In this document: positions 35,777-45,503 of the stretch, one piece after another
How the letters are laid out: each line of letters opens with the position of its first letter
Position numbering within the stretch: position 1 is the first letter of the stretch
Assembly: GCA_001915545.1 (NCBI GenBank)
Contig: MNQS01000115.1
Location: 1 to 58,350, forward strand
DNA from: Bacteroides sp. 43_108
GTDB lineage: Bacteria > Bacteroidota > Bacteroidia > Bacteroidales > Bacteroidaceae
DNA: 58,350 bases
Reading direction: 5' to 3'
The notes under the pieces: generated by a model
Seen by the model: the letters and a program-made list of their open reading frames with translations, nothing else
Database searches by the model: none
Told to the model about the DNA's origin: nothing
Translations under genes and position numbers: made by a program

Positions 35777-37108
35777 ATGAGCAGAATTGTAGTTTTGGGC
35801 GCAGGTGAAAGTGGTGCCGGTGCGGCAGTACTTGCCAAGGTCAAGGGTTTTGATGTATTTGTCTCTGACATGTCTGGCATTAAGGACAAATATAAGAAAT
35901 TGCTGGACGAACATTCAATCATGTGGGAAGAAGGCCGTCATACTGAAGAGCTGGTTCTCAATGCTGATGAGGTAATCAAGAGTCCGGGTATACCTGAAGA
36001 TGCTCCTATGGTACTTGAACTGAAGAAAAGGAATATTCCTGTTATTTCAGAAATTGAATTTGCCGGCAGATATACGGATGCAAAGATGATTTGTATAACC
36101 GGAAGCAACGGCAAGACAACTACAACTTCGCTGATTTACTACATCTTGAAGTCGGCCGGATATAATGTTGGTCTGGCTGGAAACATCGGCCGAAGTCTGG
36201 CACTTCAGGTTGCGGAAGAAAATCATGAATATTATGTAATCGAGCTCAGCAGTTTTCAGCTTGATGACATGTTTGATTTCAAGGCCGATATAGCCGTGTT
36301 GTTGAATATCACACCTGACCATCTTGACAGGTACGGATATAAAATGCAGAACTACGTGGATGCCAAAATGCGCATCACCAGAAATCAGACGGAAAATGAT
36401 GCCTTTGTCTATTGGAATGACGACCCTATAGTGAAGGCCGAGCTTGAGAAATATAATCTGAAATCGCAGATGTATGCTTTTTCAGAATTTAAGAGCAGCG
36501 ATGTGATTGCTTATGTTGAGGATGGCAATTATGTAATAGAGAAGCCTGTACCATTCAATATGGAACAGGAAGAGCTGGCCTTGCGTGGAAAGCATAATCT
36601 TTATAATTCTCTTGCTGCCGGTATAACAGCAAATATTGCTGGTGTAAGCAAAGAAGATATCAGAAAAGGTTTGAGCAGTTTTGCCGGTGTAGAACACAGA
36701 TTGGAGAAGGTTGCTCGTGTGCGTGGTGTAGACTTCGTCAACGATTCTAAAGCTACTAATGTGAATGCGTGCTGGTATGCGCTGGAAAGTATGACTCAGC
36801 CTACAGTACTCATTCTTGGTGGAAAGGATAAAGGAAACGACTATAGCGAGATATTCGATCTGGTAAAGGAAAAGTGCGTCGGACTTGTTTTCCTAGGCGT
36901 CGACAACAGAAAACTTCATGAAGCTTTCGATGATTTCGGATTGCCGATTGCTGATGTTAAAAGTATGAAGGATTGTGTGGATGCATGCTGTAAGATGGCT
37001 TCACCTGGAAGTTGTGTATTGCTGAGTCCATGTTGTGCAAGTTTTGACCTGTTCAAGAACATGGAGGATAGAGGTGAACAATTCAAGGAATGTGTAAGAA
37101 ACTTATAA
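35777..37108 (+). CDS. murD: UDP-MurNAc-L-alanine:D-glutamate ligase
   Basis: Adds D-Glu to UDP-MurNAc-L-Ala in the cytoplasm. MSRIVVLGAGESGAGAAVLA is the N-terminal UDP-binding start and fixes the ATG at 35777 (443 aa). MICITGSNGKTTTTSLIYY is the ATP loop. VIELSSFQLDD, LNITPDHLDRYG, and the C-terminal FVNDSKATNVNACWYAL and LILGGKDKGNDYSEI are further family motifs. Confidence 0.96.
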   Translation: MSRIVVLGAGESGAGAAVLAKVKGFDVFVSDMSGIKDKYKKLLDEHSIMWEEGRHTEELVLNADEVIKSPGIPEDAPMVLELKKRNIPVISEIEFAGRYTDAKMICITGSNGKTTTTSLIYYILKSAGYNVGLAGNIGRSLALQVAEENHEYYVIELSSFQLDDMFDFKADIAVLLNITPDHLDRYGYKMQNYVDAKMRITRNQTENDAFVYWNDDPIVKAELEKYNLKSQMYAFSEFKSSDVIAYVEDGNYVIEKPVPFNMEQEELALRGKHNLYNSLAAGITANIAGVSKEDIRKGLSSFAGVEHRLEKVARVRGVDFVNDSKATNVNACWYALESMTQPTVLILGGKDKGNDYSEIFDLVKEKCVGLVFLGVDNRKLHEAFDDFGLPIADVKSMKDCVDACCKMASPGSCVLLSPCCASFDLFKNMEDRGEQFKECVRNL

Positions 37109-37120
37109 AGGATTGGAAAG

Positions 37121-38416
37121 ATGAATAAAGCTGTTACTGATTTTCTGAAAGGAGACAAGGTTGTCTGGATGATCTACTTCTTTCTCTGCATGATTTCTCT
37201 TGTGGAGGTGTACAGTGCGTCCAGTAATCTGACTTATACTTCAGGAAATCACTGGGATCCGATGATAAATCAGGCTGGTTTTCTTTTGGCCGGATTGGTA
37301 GTGATATTGATTGTGCATAGGATTCCATGCAAATTGTTCATGCTTTTTCCTTTTTTCCTTTTGCCCTTTGCTGTTCTTCTTCTTCTGTATACGGCTATAT
37401 TCGGAGGCTCGATCAACGGTGCAAGCAGATGGATGAATCTTGGTTTTATTCAGTTTCAGCCTTCCGAAATAGGTAAGGCTGCGCTGATAATGTCTGTTGC
37501 CGTTGTGCTTGCCAAGACGCAGGGCGAACTTAAAACTGTTGTAAACGGTAAGACCAAGATTATTACCGGTGCTGTAAAAGGCGGACGAACAATGGCGTTC
37601 AAGATAATCATGTGCATGGCGTGTCTGATTTGCCTTCTTATAGTTCCAGAGAATTTCTCTACGGCGGCAATGCTGTTCGTGGTGGTCATGGTGATGATGT
37701 TTATCGGACGTGTGCCTATGGATCTGCTTGCCAAGACTACGGCTCTTATTGTTGCATTCTTGGCAGTTGCTTCAGTGGCTGTAATGAATATCGACGATGC
37801 AACGTTGAACAATATACCGAAAGGACACCGTATAACCACGTGGAAGAACCGAATAATTACGCGTATAAGTCATTCTGAAGCTACGGATTCTGTGTCAGCA
37901 TATAATCTTGACGACAATCTTCAGGTGGCACACGCACATATGGCTGTTGCCAATTCTAATATAATAGGTCGAGGGACGGGCAATTCAGTGGAGAGAGATT
38001 TCCTTTCTCATGCAGAGTCGGACTTTATCTATTCGATAATAATTGAGGAAACCGGTATTTTGGGTGGACTTTTTGTCATATTCTTATATGTGACATTGCT
38101 TGTTCGAGCCGGTAGAATTGCGAATAAATGCCAACGGTTCTTTCCTGCTTATCTTGTATTGGGATTCGCCATAATGATGATTCTGCAGGCTGTGGTGAAT
38201 ATGGGAGTAGCCGTAGGGCTGTTCCCTGTGACGGGACAGCCTTTGCCTCTTATAAGTAAAGGAGGTTCTTCTATCATGGTAAACTGCTTCTATATAGGTG
38301 TTATTCTGAGTGTAAGCCGGTATGCCGATAAGGTCAGTGAAACCAAAGAGGAACCGGCAGAACTGAAAGCTGAGCACGAGACGCAGGAATATTACAGCCA
38401 AGAAAATATGGCTTGA
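37121..38416 (+). CDS. ftsW: Septal peptidoglycan glycosyltransferase FtsW
   Basis: SEDS-family inner-membrane polymerase that makes septal glycan strands with FtsI. Ten or so membrane helices. SEDS motifs seen: INGASRWMNLGFIQFQPSE (catalytic region near the large loop), ENFSTAAMLFVVVMVMMFIG, HAESDFIYSIIIEETGILGG, and LPLISKGGSSIMVNCF. 431 aa with a charged C-terminal tail (KEEPAELKAEHETQE). It starts 12 bases after murD. Confidence 0.95.
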   Translation: MNKAVTDFLKGDKVVWMIYFFLCMISLVEVYSASSNLTYTSGNHWDPMINQAGFLLAGLVVILIVHRIPCKLFMLFPFFLLPFAVLLLLYTAIFGGSINGASRWMNLGFIQFQPSEIGKAALIMSVAVVLAKTQGELKTVVNGKTKIITGAVKGGRTMAFKIIMCMACLICLLIVPENFSTAAMLFVVVMVMMFIGRVPMDLLAKTTALIVAFLAVASVAVMNIDDATLNNIPKGHRITTWKNRIITRISHSEATDSVSAYNLDDNLQVAHAHMAVANSNIIGRGTGNSVERDFLSHAESDFIYSIIIEETGILGGLFVIFLYVTLLVRAGRIANKCQRFFPAYLVLGFAIMMILQAVVNMGVAVGLFPVTGQPLPLISKGGSSIMVNCFYIGVILSVSRYADKVSETKEEPAELKAEHETQEYYSQENMA

Positions 38417-38443
38417 AAAATGATAAATCTTAGTTATTATTCC

Positions 38444-38451
38444 TATTTTTG
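38444..38451 (+). promoter_or_regulatory. Possible internal promoter -7 box before murG
   Basis: TATTTTTG fits TAnnTTTG, 30 bases before the murG ATG; no -33 element is visible. Confidence 0.4.
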
Positions 38452-38481
38452 CAAATCAGGGACATTCAACTTTTTGAAATA

Positions 38482-39615
38482 ATGGACGAGAATGATAGTT
38501 TGAGAGTGATTGTCAGCGGGGGCGGTACAGGTGGACATATATTCCCCGCAGTATCAATTGCGAATGCGATAAAAGCCAAGCATCCGCAGGCCGAGATTCT
38601 TTTTGTCGGAGCCGAAGGTAGAATGGAGATGCATAGGGTTCCTGCCGCTGGATATAAGATAATAGGCTTGCCTATTGCTGGATTTGACAGGAAAAATATG
38701 TTCAAAAATATAATTGTGCTCTGGAAAATCCTGAAGTGTGAAAGACTGGCAAAAAAAGTAATCAAGGATTTCAAACCTATGGTTGCAGTAGGTGTTGGAG
38801 GATATGCCAGTGGACCTACACTTAAGGTGGCAGGAAGCATGGGCATACCTACATTGATTCAGGAGCAGAATTCGTATGCAGGCGTCACAAATAAGATACT
38901 TGCAAAGAGTGCAAAAAAGATTTGTGTTGCCTATGAAGGTATGGAACGTTTCTTCCCGAAAGAGAAGATAGTGCTTACCGGAAATCCTGTGCGTCAGGGT
39001 TTGGTGGACAGCAGAATCTCTAAAGCCGAGGCATCTGAAAAGTTCGGATTAGACAAAAATCTGAAGACTGTTCTTATAATAGGCGGCAGTCTCGGAGCCA
39101 GAACTTTGAATGAAAGTGTGCTTGGACATCTGGACGAGATACGTAATTCTGATGTTCAATTTATCTGGCAGACAGGAAAATACTATAGTGATGAAATAAA
39201 GAAGCGTATGTCTGAAGTCAAACCTTTGGACAATCTGCGCGTTATGGATTTTATTTCGGATATGGATTATGCTTATGCTGTTGCTGACCTTGTTGTTTCA
39301 CGTGCTGGAGCTGGATCTATATCAGAACTGTGTGTGTTGAATAAGCCTGCTATACTTATACCGTCGCCAAACGTTGCTGAAGACCATCAGACTAAAAATG
39401 CTATGGCGCTGGCAAATAAGAGTGCTGCTATATTCCTTAAGGATGCCGATGCACCGGAGAAGCTGGTGGAAATGGCAATAAACACTGTGAACGACTCTGA
39501 CATGCTTAGAACTCTGGCAGAGAATGCCGGTAAGATGGCTTTTAGAAATTCTGCGGATGTGATTGCCGATGAAGTATGTAAATTGGCTGAGGAATATAAG
39601 AATTCTAATAAATAA
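38482..39615 (+). CDS. murG: UDP-GlcNAc:lipid I GlcNAc transferase
   Basis: Peripheral membrane GT28 glycosyltransferase that makes lipid II. RVIVSGGGTGGHIFPAVSIA is the first Gly-rich loop, VAVGVGGYASGPTLKVA and TLIQEQNSYAGVTNKIL follow, then LIIGGSLGARTLNESV, VVSRAGAGSISELCVL and IPSPNVAEDHQTKNAMAL for nucleotide-sugar binding. The ATG at 38482 gives 377 aa; an upstream start at 38449 adds unconserved residues. In the dcw cluster after ftsW. Confidence 0.96.
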   Translation: MDENDSLRVIVSGGGTGGHIFPAVSIANAIKAKHPQAEILFVGAEGRMEMHRVPAAGYKIIGLPIAGFDRKNMFKNIIVLWKILKCERLAKKVIKDFKPMVAVGVGGYASGPTLKVAGSMGIPTLIQEQNSYAGVTNKILAKSAKKICVAYEGMERFFPKEKIVLTGNPVRQGLVDSRISKAEASEKFGLDKNLKTVLIIGGSLGARTLNESVLGHLDEIRNSDVQFIWQTGKYYSDEIKKRMSEVKPLDNLRVMDFISDMDYAYAVADLVVSRAGAGSISELCVLNKPAILIPSPNVAEDHQTKNAMALANKSAAIFLKDADAPEKLVEMAINTVNDSDMLRTLAENAGKMAFRNSADVIADEVCKLAEEYKNSNK

Positions 39616-39684
39616 CGAATTGTCGGTCGCTTCATCGGATTTGTCCGGTGAGGCATAACTGTAAAAAATCGGAGAGACGAAAAT

Positions 39685-41061
39685 ATGGAACTGGATGATG
39701 TTAAATCTGTTTATTTTATAGGTGCCGGTGGCATCGGTATGAGTGCCCTGGTCAGATATTTTCTTGCTTTCGGTTATCGTGTGGGCGGATATGATAGAAC
39801 ACCCAGTGAGCTTACCGCAAAGCTGATCTCTGAAGGTGCGGAAATACACTTTGAGGAAAATGTTGATATAATACCTGAATGCTTCAAGGATAAGAAGAGA
39901 ACGCTTGTTGTATATACTCCTGCTATTCCTGAAGATCACAAGGAACTTGTATATTTCAGAAACGAAGGATTTGAAGTTCACAAAAGGGCGCAGGTACTTG
40001 GTGCACTGACATGCAAGCATAAGGGTTTGTGCGTCGCAGGTACACACGGAAAGACTACAACATCTGCAATGGTCGCTCACATTTTGCATGAGTCGCATGT
40101 AGATTGCAATGCTTTCCTTGGAGGTATAACAAAGAATTACGGAACGAATTATATCCTGTCTAAAAACAGCGACTATGTAGTTATAGAAGCTGATGAGTTT
40201 GACAGGTCTTTCCATTGGCTCCGTCCGTATGCCAGCGTGATAACTGCTACAGATCCCGATCATCTGGATATCTATGGCACGAAAGAGGCTTATCTGGAAA
40301 GTTTCAGAAAATATACATCTCTAATACAGCCAGGAGGTGCGCTGATTGTGCATAAAGGATTGGAAGTAAAACCAGATGTTCAGGAAGGTGTGAGAGTATA
40401 TGAATATTCTAGAGAGTCTGGTGATTTCCATGCTGAAAATATATCTATCGGCAACGGTGAAATTCGGTTTGACTTTGTTTATCCGGAAGGACGTATAGAG
40501 AATATAAATCTCGGAGTACCGGTAAGCATTAATATAGAAAATGGAATTGCAGCTATGGCTTTGGCTAAGTTGGCTGGAGCAACGGACAAGGAGCTGGCTG
40601 ACGGTATGGCTTCTTTCAGCGGTGTGGACAGAAGGTTCGACTTTAAGATCAAGAACGATAAGCATGTGTTCCTTACTGACTATGCTCATCATCCACAGGA
40701 AATAAAGCAGAGTGCCATGTCTGTGCGTGAGCTGTATAAGGATCGCAAGATTACAGCTATATTCCAACCTCATCTTTATACTCGTACGAGGGATTTCTAT
40801 AAGGATTTTGCAGATAGTCTTTCGCTTCTGGATGAAGTGATTCTGGCTGATATCTATCCGGCACGCGAGAAACCGATTCCTGGTGTGACAAGTCGTTTGA
40901 TATACGATAACTTGAAGCCTGGTGTAAAGAAGAGATTGTGCAAGAGTAATGAAATTGTAGACATCGTAAGGAATGAAGATTTCGATGTTCTGGTTCTGCT
41001 CGGAGCAGGAGATATCGATAAGTATGTTCCGGAAATAACTGATATTTTGAACAGCAAGTGA
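39685..41061 (+). CDS. murC: UDP-MurNAc:L-alanine ligase
   Basis: First Mur ligase, adding L-Ala to UDP-MurNAc. YFIGAGGIGMSALVRYFLA is the UDP-binding loop, VAGTHGKTTTSAMVAHIL the ATP loop, EADEFDRSFHWLRP and TATDPDHLDIYG the central domain motifs, and FLTDYAHHPQEIK and IFQPHLYTRTRDFYKDFA the C-terminal ones. 458 aa. Follows murG by 69 bases. Confidence 0.96.
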   Translation: MELDDVKSVYFIGAGGIGMSALVRYFLAFGYRVGGYDRTPSELTAKLISEGAEIHFEENVDIIPECFKDKKRTLVVYTPAIPEDHKELVYFRNEGFEVHKRAQVLGALTCKHKGLCVAGTHGKTTTSAMVAHILHESHVDCNAFLGGITKNYGTNYILSKNSDYVVIEADEFDRSFHWLRPYASVITATDPDHLDIYGTKEAYLESFRKYTSLIQPGGALIVHKGLEVKPDVQEGVRVYEYSRESGDFHAENISIGNGEIRFDFVYPEGRIENINLGVPVSINIENGIAAMALAKLAGATDKELADGMASFSGVDRRFDFKIKNDKHVFLTDYAHHPQEIKQSAMSVRELYKDRKITAIFQPHLYTRTRDFYKDFADSLSLLDEVILADIYPAREKPIPGVTSRLIYDNLKPGVKKRLCKSNEIVDIVRNEDFDVLVLLGAGDIDKYVPEITDILNSK

Positions 41062-41062
41062 T

Positions 41063-41821
41063 ATGAAAGTAAAGAAGGTTCTGAAGTTGTCTGTGCTGGC
41101 AGTGTTGTTTATTGCGCTTGCCGGATATGTGGTATATGCTATGACCTCAATGACAAAGCCTGATCCCGAAGAAATATGTCGTGGAGTGGTGCTTGTGATT
41201 GAAGATAATGGCAGTGCCGACTTTGTGGACAAGGCGAAGGTGGAATCTTTGCTGAAAGCGCAGAACCTTTATCCCGTCGGACGCAAGTGTGCAGATATTG
41301 ATACGCGCACGATAGAAGAGGCACTCAAGCGGAATCCTTTTATTGAACGCGTTGAATGCTATAAGGCTTCTGACGGCAAATTTTGTATAAATGTTTTTCA
41401 GCGTACACCTGTAATGTACATAATGCCTACAGGAAAAGACGGTTACTTTGTTGATTCTAACGGTGAAATTATACCTAACACTAACTTTGCATCCAATATT
41501 GTTGTTGCAACAGGTGACATTGACAAGAAATATGCAGTGAAAGAGTTGGTTCCGTTCGGTAAGTTCCTTCAGAACGACGATTTCTGGAACAATCAGATTG
41601 AGCAGATAAATGTTTCAAAAGACAGGGAACACCAGAGAGTAGTCGAGCTGGTTCCTCGAGTCGGCGAACATATAGTTTATATGGGACAGATGGAAGGGTT
41701 TGAGAAGAAGCTCAAACGCCTCAAGACATTCTACCGTAAGGCTATGGGACAGGTCGGATGGAACAAATACGTGAAGATAAATTTGGAATACGATAATCAG
41801 ATAATTTGTACAAAAAAATAA
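41063..41821 (+). CDS. ftsQ: Cell division protein FtsQ
   Basis: Bitopic division protein, 252 aa, one base after murC. It has one membrane helix (LKLSVLAVLFIALAGYVVYAM, about residues 6-27) and a periplasmic part. The POTRA-like segment (about 60-115: VESLLKAQNLYP ... IERVECYKASDGKFCINV) is followed by a beta domain (QRTPVMYIMPTGKDGYFVDS ... VGEHIVYMG). Divergent in sequence, but position between murC and ftsA and this layout define it. Confidence 0.9.
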   Translation: MKVKKVLKLSVLAVLFIALAGYVVYAMTSMTKPDPEEICRGVVLVIEDNGSADFVDKAKVESLLKAQNLYPVGRKCADIDTRTIEEALKRNPFIERVECYKASDGKFCINVFQRTPVMYIMPTGKDGYFVDSNGEIIPNTNFASNIVVATGDIDKKYAVKELVPFGKFLQNDDFWNNQIEQINVSKDREHQRVVELVPRVGEHIVYMGQMEGFEKKLKRLKTFYRKAMGQVGWNKYVKINLEYDNQIICTKK

Positions 41822-41833
41822 AATCTATAATAT

Positions 41834-43459
41834 ATGGCATCTACTGATAAGGATTTTATTGTTGCAATTGAGTTGGGTTCTTCTAGAATCTCGGGTGTTG
41901 CAGGCAAAAAAAATAGTGACGGCAGTATGCAGATACTTGCGTACGCTCAAGTGAAATCTTCTTCGTGCATCAAGCGAGGAGTGGTTTATAATATCGACAA
42001 GACTACGCAGTGCATTGGCGATGTTATAAAGAAGTTGGAGTCTGTGCTTAAGACCAAGATTGTCCGTGCTTATGTTGGCATAAGTGGCCAGTCGTTGCGC
42101 TCTTTCAGATGCTCGGTAAAAAGAAATCTGCTTGCACAGAGCTATATAACATCTGAAATTATAGATTCGCTTAGGGACGATTGCCGTGAAATACCTTATC
42201 AGGATTATGAGATTCTCGATAATTTCCCGCAGGAATATCTTGTAGATGCCAATACTGTCAGCGATCCGGTCGGTGTCATGGGTACCAATGTTGAGGGTGT
42301 TTATCTGAATATCATTGCAAGAAACACTCTCAGAATGAATATCCACAACTGTTTTGCCAATGCCGATGTGGAAATTGCAGATGAACTTATAGCTGCATGC
42401 AAGCTTGGAAATCATGTGCTCAGCGAGGCTGAGAAGCGTTCTGGATGTGCTTTGGTAGATTTGGGAGCTGAGACTACAACCGTTGTTGTTTATAAGAACA
42501 ATATTGTGCGTCATCTTGTGGTGTTGCCTTTGGGTGCAAACAACATTACCAAGGATATCGTATCTTTACAGATCGATGAAGAGGAAGCAGAGAACATAAA
42601 ACTGAAGTACGGAGATGCTTGTCCGGATCTGGATGCTGAATTCTCTGACAACAATAAGGATGCAGAGAAGATTGTTATTTCAGACGGTCGTTCTTTTGAC
42701 CTGTTTAAGATTCATAATATCATCAAGTCTAGAGTTGATGAGATTATTGAAAACGTGGACAATCAGATTATCAGTTCCAGATATAGAGACAAACTTCTCG
42801 CCGGTATTATCCTGACTGGTGGAGGTGCAAATCTTAAGAATATTGACAAATCTTTTGTTGAACATACTAAGATTGATAAGATCAGATTGGCCAAGGCATC
42901 AGACATGCCTTCAATCAAGCCTGGTATAAGCGGAATCGAGCTTGACAATATGCGTAACAACGTTCTATTGTCTCTTTTGCTTGAAGGTTCACTCCCTTGT
43001 GGCGGTGATGACATAAATGAAACTCCTTCTATTTTCGATATTCAGGCTAAGGAAGAGGAGAAGCAGAAGAAGATTGCTGCAGCGAAAGCCGAGGCTGAGG
43101 CTGAATCGAATGCAATATCATTGCTCAATGATAAGAAGGCAAAGATGCGTGCGACTGTAGATCAGATTAATGCCAAAAAGATAGCTGTAAACGCAAATCC
43201 TAAGGATAAGAAGATACGCAAAGATGCACAAGAGTTCTGCAGTGTCGTATTGGATGTCATAGATGGAGATTTCACCAACAGCATATCTGTATTGGCCGGA
43301 AAGGAAAAGTATAAGCAGGCAATAAAGGAGGCAACAGATATTTCGGAGAAACTTAAAGAGGCACAGGAAAGCCTTTTGGAATGTATCGAAGCGGCAAAGA
43401 AGAGTGGAAGTTTCCTTGCTAAGCTTAAGAGTACTTTCAATGATATTATAAACGAATAA
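41834..43459 (+). CDS. ftsA: Cell division protein FtsA with C-terminal extension
   Basis: Actin-like ATPase that ties FtsZ to the membrane. FIVAIELGSSRISGVAGKK is the phosphate-1 loop; ALVDLGAETTTVVVYKNN and GIILTGGGANLKNID are later nucleotide-binding motifs. At 541 aa it is about 120 residues longer than E. coli FtsA (420). The extra part (about 395-525) is Lys/Glu/Ala-rich and probably helical, placed before a final amphipathic helix (SFLAKLKSTFNDIINE) that looks like the membrane-targeting helix. It is 12 bases after ftsQ and before ftsZ. Confidence 0.94.
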   Translation: MASTDKDFIVAIELGSSRISGVAGKKNSDGSMQILAYAQVKSSSCIKRGVVYNIDKTTQCIGDVIKKLESVLKTKIVRAYVGISGQSLRSFRCSVKRNLLAQSYITSEIIDSLRDDCREIPYQDYEILDNFPQEYLVDANTVSDPVGVMGTNVEGVYLNIIARNTLRMNIHNCFANADVEIADELIAACKLGNHVLSEAEKRSGCALVDLGAETTTVVVYKNNIVRHLVVLPLGANNITKDIVSLQIDEEEAENIKLKYGDACPDLDAEFSDNNKDAEKIVISDGRSFDLFKIHNIIKSRVDEIIENVDNQIISSRYRDKLLAGIILTGGGANLKNIDKSFVEHTKIDKIRLAKASDMPSIKPGISGIELDNMRNNVLLSLLLEGSLPCGGDDINETPSIFDIQAKEEEKQKKIAAAKAEAEAESNAISLLNDKKAKMRATVDQINAKKIAVNANPKDKKIRKDAQEFCSVVLDVIDGDFTNSISVLAGKEKYKQAIKEATDISEKLKEAQESLLECIEAAKKSGSFLAKLKSTFNDIINE

Positions 43460-43480
43460 TTAATAAGAAAGGGTTTGGTT

Positions 43481-44794
43481 ATGTCTGTAGATAATGATAA
43501 TTCAGCTGTATTCAATTTCCCTAAGGGGAATCCCAGCATAATAAAGGTTATTGGTGTAGGTGGCGGTGGAAGCAATGCCGTTAACCACATGTATAATGAG
43601 GGCATACACGATGTGAGTTTCGTTGTGTGCAATACAGATAATAAGGCTTTGCAGGACTCGCCTGTACCAGTAAAGCTCCAGCTTGGTAAGGAAGGACTTG
43701 GTGCCGGTAATCATCCAGAGAAGGCTCGTGAGGCAACAGAAGAGTCTATCGAGGATGTAAAGAATATGCTTAATGATGGTACCAAAATGGTATTCATCAC
43801 AGCCGGTATGGGTGGAGGTACTGGAACCGGTGCTGCTCCTCTTATTGCCAAGACCGCCAAGGACATGGGTATTCTTACTGTCGGAATTGTAACTATTCCG
43901 TTCCGATGGGAAGGCAACAAAAAGATTGATCAGGCTCTGGATGGAGTTGACGAGATAAGCAAGAATGTTGATGCTCTTTTGGTTATCAACAATGAGCGTC
44001 TTCGTGAAATCTATCAGGATTTGTCTGTCATCAATGCTTTTGCAAAGGCTGACGATACATTGTGCAATGCTGCAAGAAGTATTGCTGAAATCATAACTAT
44101 GCATGGTATCATAAACCTTGACTTCAACGATGTCAAGACTGTCCTTAAGGATGGTGGTGTTGCCATAATGAGTTCCGGATACGGACAGGGCGAGAATCGT
44201 GTTACCAAGGCCATCGAAGATGCTTTGCATTCTCCTCTTCTCAACAATAATGACATCTACAAGTCTAAGAAGATCCTTCTTCGTATTTCTTTCTGTGCAG
44301 AAAGCGATACTGACACTTTGATGATGGAGGAAATGAACGAAGTGCATGAGTTCATGGCTAAAGTCAGCAATGAAGATGTTGAGACCAAGTGGGGATTGTC
44401 GTCCGACAGTACTCTCAAGGATAAGGTTAAGGTAACAATTCTTGCCACAGGATTCGGCGTTCAGGACATAGACTCACCAGAGATGGACGAGCGCAATAAG
44501 CGTGCAACAATTGAGGAACAGACTCGATTGGCTGAGAAGGCAGAAGAAGATGCCCGTAAGGATGAAAGACGTAAGATGATATACGGACCTGACAAATCAG
44601 GACCTGCTATACGTCGTACCAACTACATCTTCTATTTCAAGGAGGAGGATCTTGACAACGACGACATCATCAGTATGGTGGAGACAACACCTACATTCAG
44701 TCGTTCCAAGGAAACATACAATCAGATCAAGAGCAAGTCGGAAGACATAAATATTGATACGACAAGTTCTAATCCTGCAGTAATAAGTTTTTAA
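43481..44794 (+). CDS. ftsZ: Cell division GTPase FtsZ
   Basis: Tubulin-like GTPase that builds the division ring. IKVIGVGGGGSNAVNHMY is the first nucleotide loop and FITAGMGGGTGTGAAPLIA the tubulin signature. TIPFRWEGNKKIDQAL and NAFAKADDTLCNAARSI (T7-type loop region) also fit. The ATG at 43481 gives 437 aa. A variable linker precedes a short C-terminal end (NIDTTSSNPAVISF) that would be the protein-binding tail. Confidence 0.97.
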   Translation: MSVDNDNSAVFNFPKGNPSIIKVIGVGGGGSNAVNHMYNEGIHDVSFVVCNTDNKALQDSPVPVKLQLGKEGLGAGNHPEKAREATEESIEDVKNMLNDGTKMVFITAGMGGGTGTGAAPLIAKTAKDMGILTVGIVTIPFRWEGNKKIDQALDGVDEISKNVDALLVINNERLREIYQDLSVINAFAKADDTLCNAARSIAEIITMHGIINLDFNDVKTVLKDGGVAIMSSGYGQGENRVTKAIEDALHSPLLNNNDIYKSKKILLRISFCAESDTDTLMMEEMNEVHEFMAKVSNEDVETKWGLSSDSTLKDKVKVTILATGFGVQDIDSPEMDERNKRATIEEQTRLAEKAEEDARKDERRKMIYGPDKSGPAIRRTNYIFYFKEEDLDNDDIISMVETTPTFSRSKETYNQIKSKSEDINIDTTSSNPAVISF

Positions 44795-44806
44795 ATTTAA
44801 TCATAT

Positions 44807-45256
44807 ATGTCACTATTTGATCAGGTAAGTAAAGATATCGTGGCAGCCATGAAGGCGCACGACAATGTTAGACGCGATGCGCTTCGCAATGTCAAGAAGC
44901 TTTTCCTTGAGGCAAAGACTGCTCCAGGTGCTGGTGATGAACTTTCAGATGCTGACGCAATGAAGATTCTTCAGAAGCTTGCAAAGCAGGGAAAAGAGTC
45001 TGCAGAAGTATATAAGTCACAGGGACGCGAAGATCTTGCAGAGGAAGAGATGGCTCAGGTCAGAGTTATTGAAGAATATCTTCCTGCAAAGTTGTCTGAA
45101 GCTGAACTTGAAGAAAGACTTAAGGCAATAATTGCTGAAGTCGGAGCTACAAGCTGCAAGGAGATGGGTAAGGTTATGGGAGTTGCTTCCAAGCAGCTTG
45201 CCGGACTTGCAGAGGGCAGTGCAATTTCTGCTTGCGTAAAGAAGCTTCTGTCTTAA
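44807..45256 (+). CDS. yqeY: GatB/YqeY domain protein
   Basis: 149-residue protein of the YqeY family, which resembles the tRNA-binding C-terminal domain of GatB. LFDQVSKDIVAAMKAHDNVRRDALRNVKK is the family start (first 20 residues shown in part: MKAHDNVRRDALRNVKK), with KQGKESAEVYKSQGREDLA and EYLPAKLSEAELEERLKAI in the middle and GKVMGVASKQLAGLAEGSA near the end. Function is not well known. It is 12 bases after ftsZ and ends the operon. Confidence 0.92.
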   Translation: MSLFDQVSKDIVAAMKAHDNVRRDALRNVKKLFLEAKTAPGAGDELSDADAMKILQKLAKQGKESAEVYKSQGREDLAEEEMAQVRVIEEYLPAKLSEAELEERLKAIIAEVGATSCKEMGKVMGVASKQLAGLAEGSAISACVKKLLS

Positions 45257-45312
45257 AAAAGACCTTTTGTGTTCGGCATGCGCCATGCTGAATTATTTTT
45301 ATAGATTCGGTT

Positions 45313-45355
45313 AATACGTGCCTTACAGCTGTTAGATGACTGTAAGGCACGTATT
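45313..45355 (+). terminator. Strong hairpin after the dcw-yqeY operon
   Basis: AATACGTGCCTTACAG (45313-45328) and CTGTAAGGCACGTATT (45340-45355) form a perfect 16-bp stem with an 11-base loop. The T run after it is short (ATGTTTT). Confidence 0.8.
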
Positions 45356-45503
45356 ATGTTTTACAGAAGCAGATTATATACCGCCTTATGCTTCTGTTTT
45401 ATAGTAGCATTCATCTTTGTTTATCACATTTTTACTTTTTTCTTTCATGTTCATGCAGTCTTTTACCGATACAAGTATCTATACTGAAATAAAAGTATCG
45501 TAC

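Noticed and set aside
39322..40263. 313-codon minus-strand frame over murG-murC
   Set aside because: Fully antisense to two well-conserved genes; rich in His, Cys and Ile as expected of a shadow frame.
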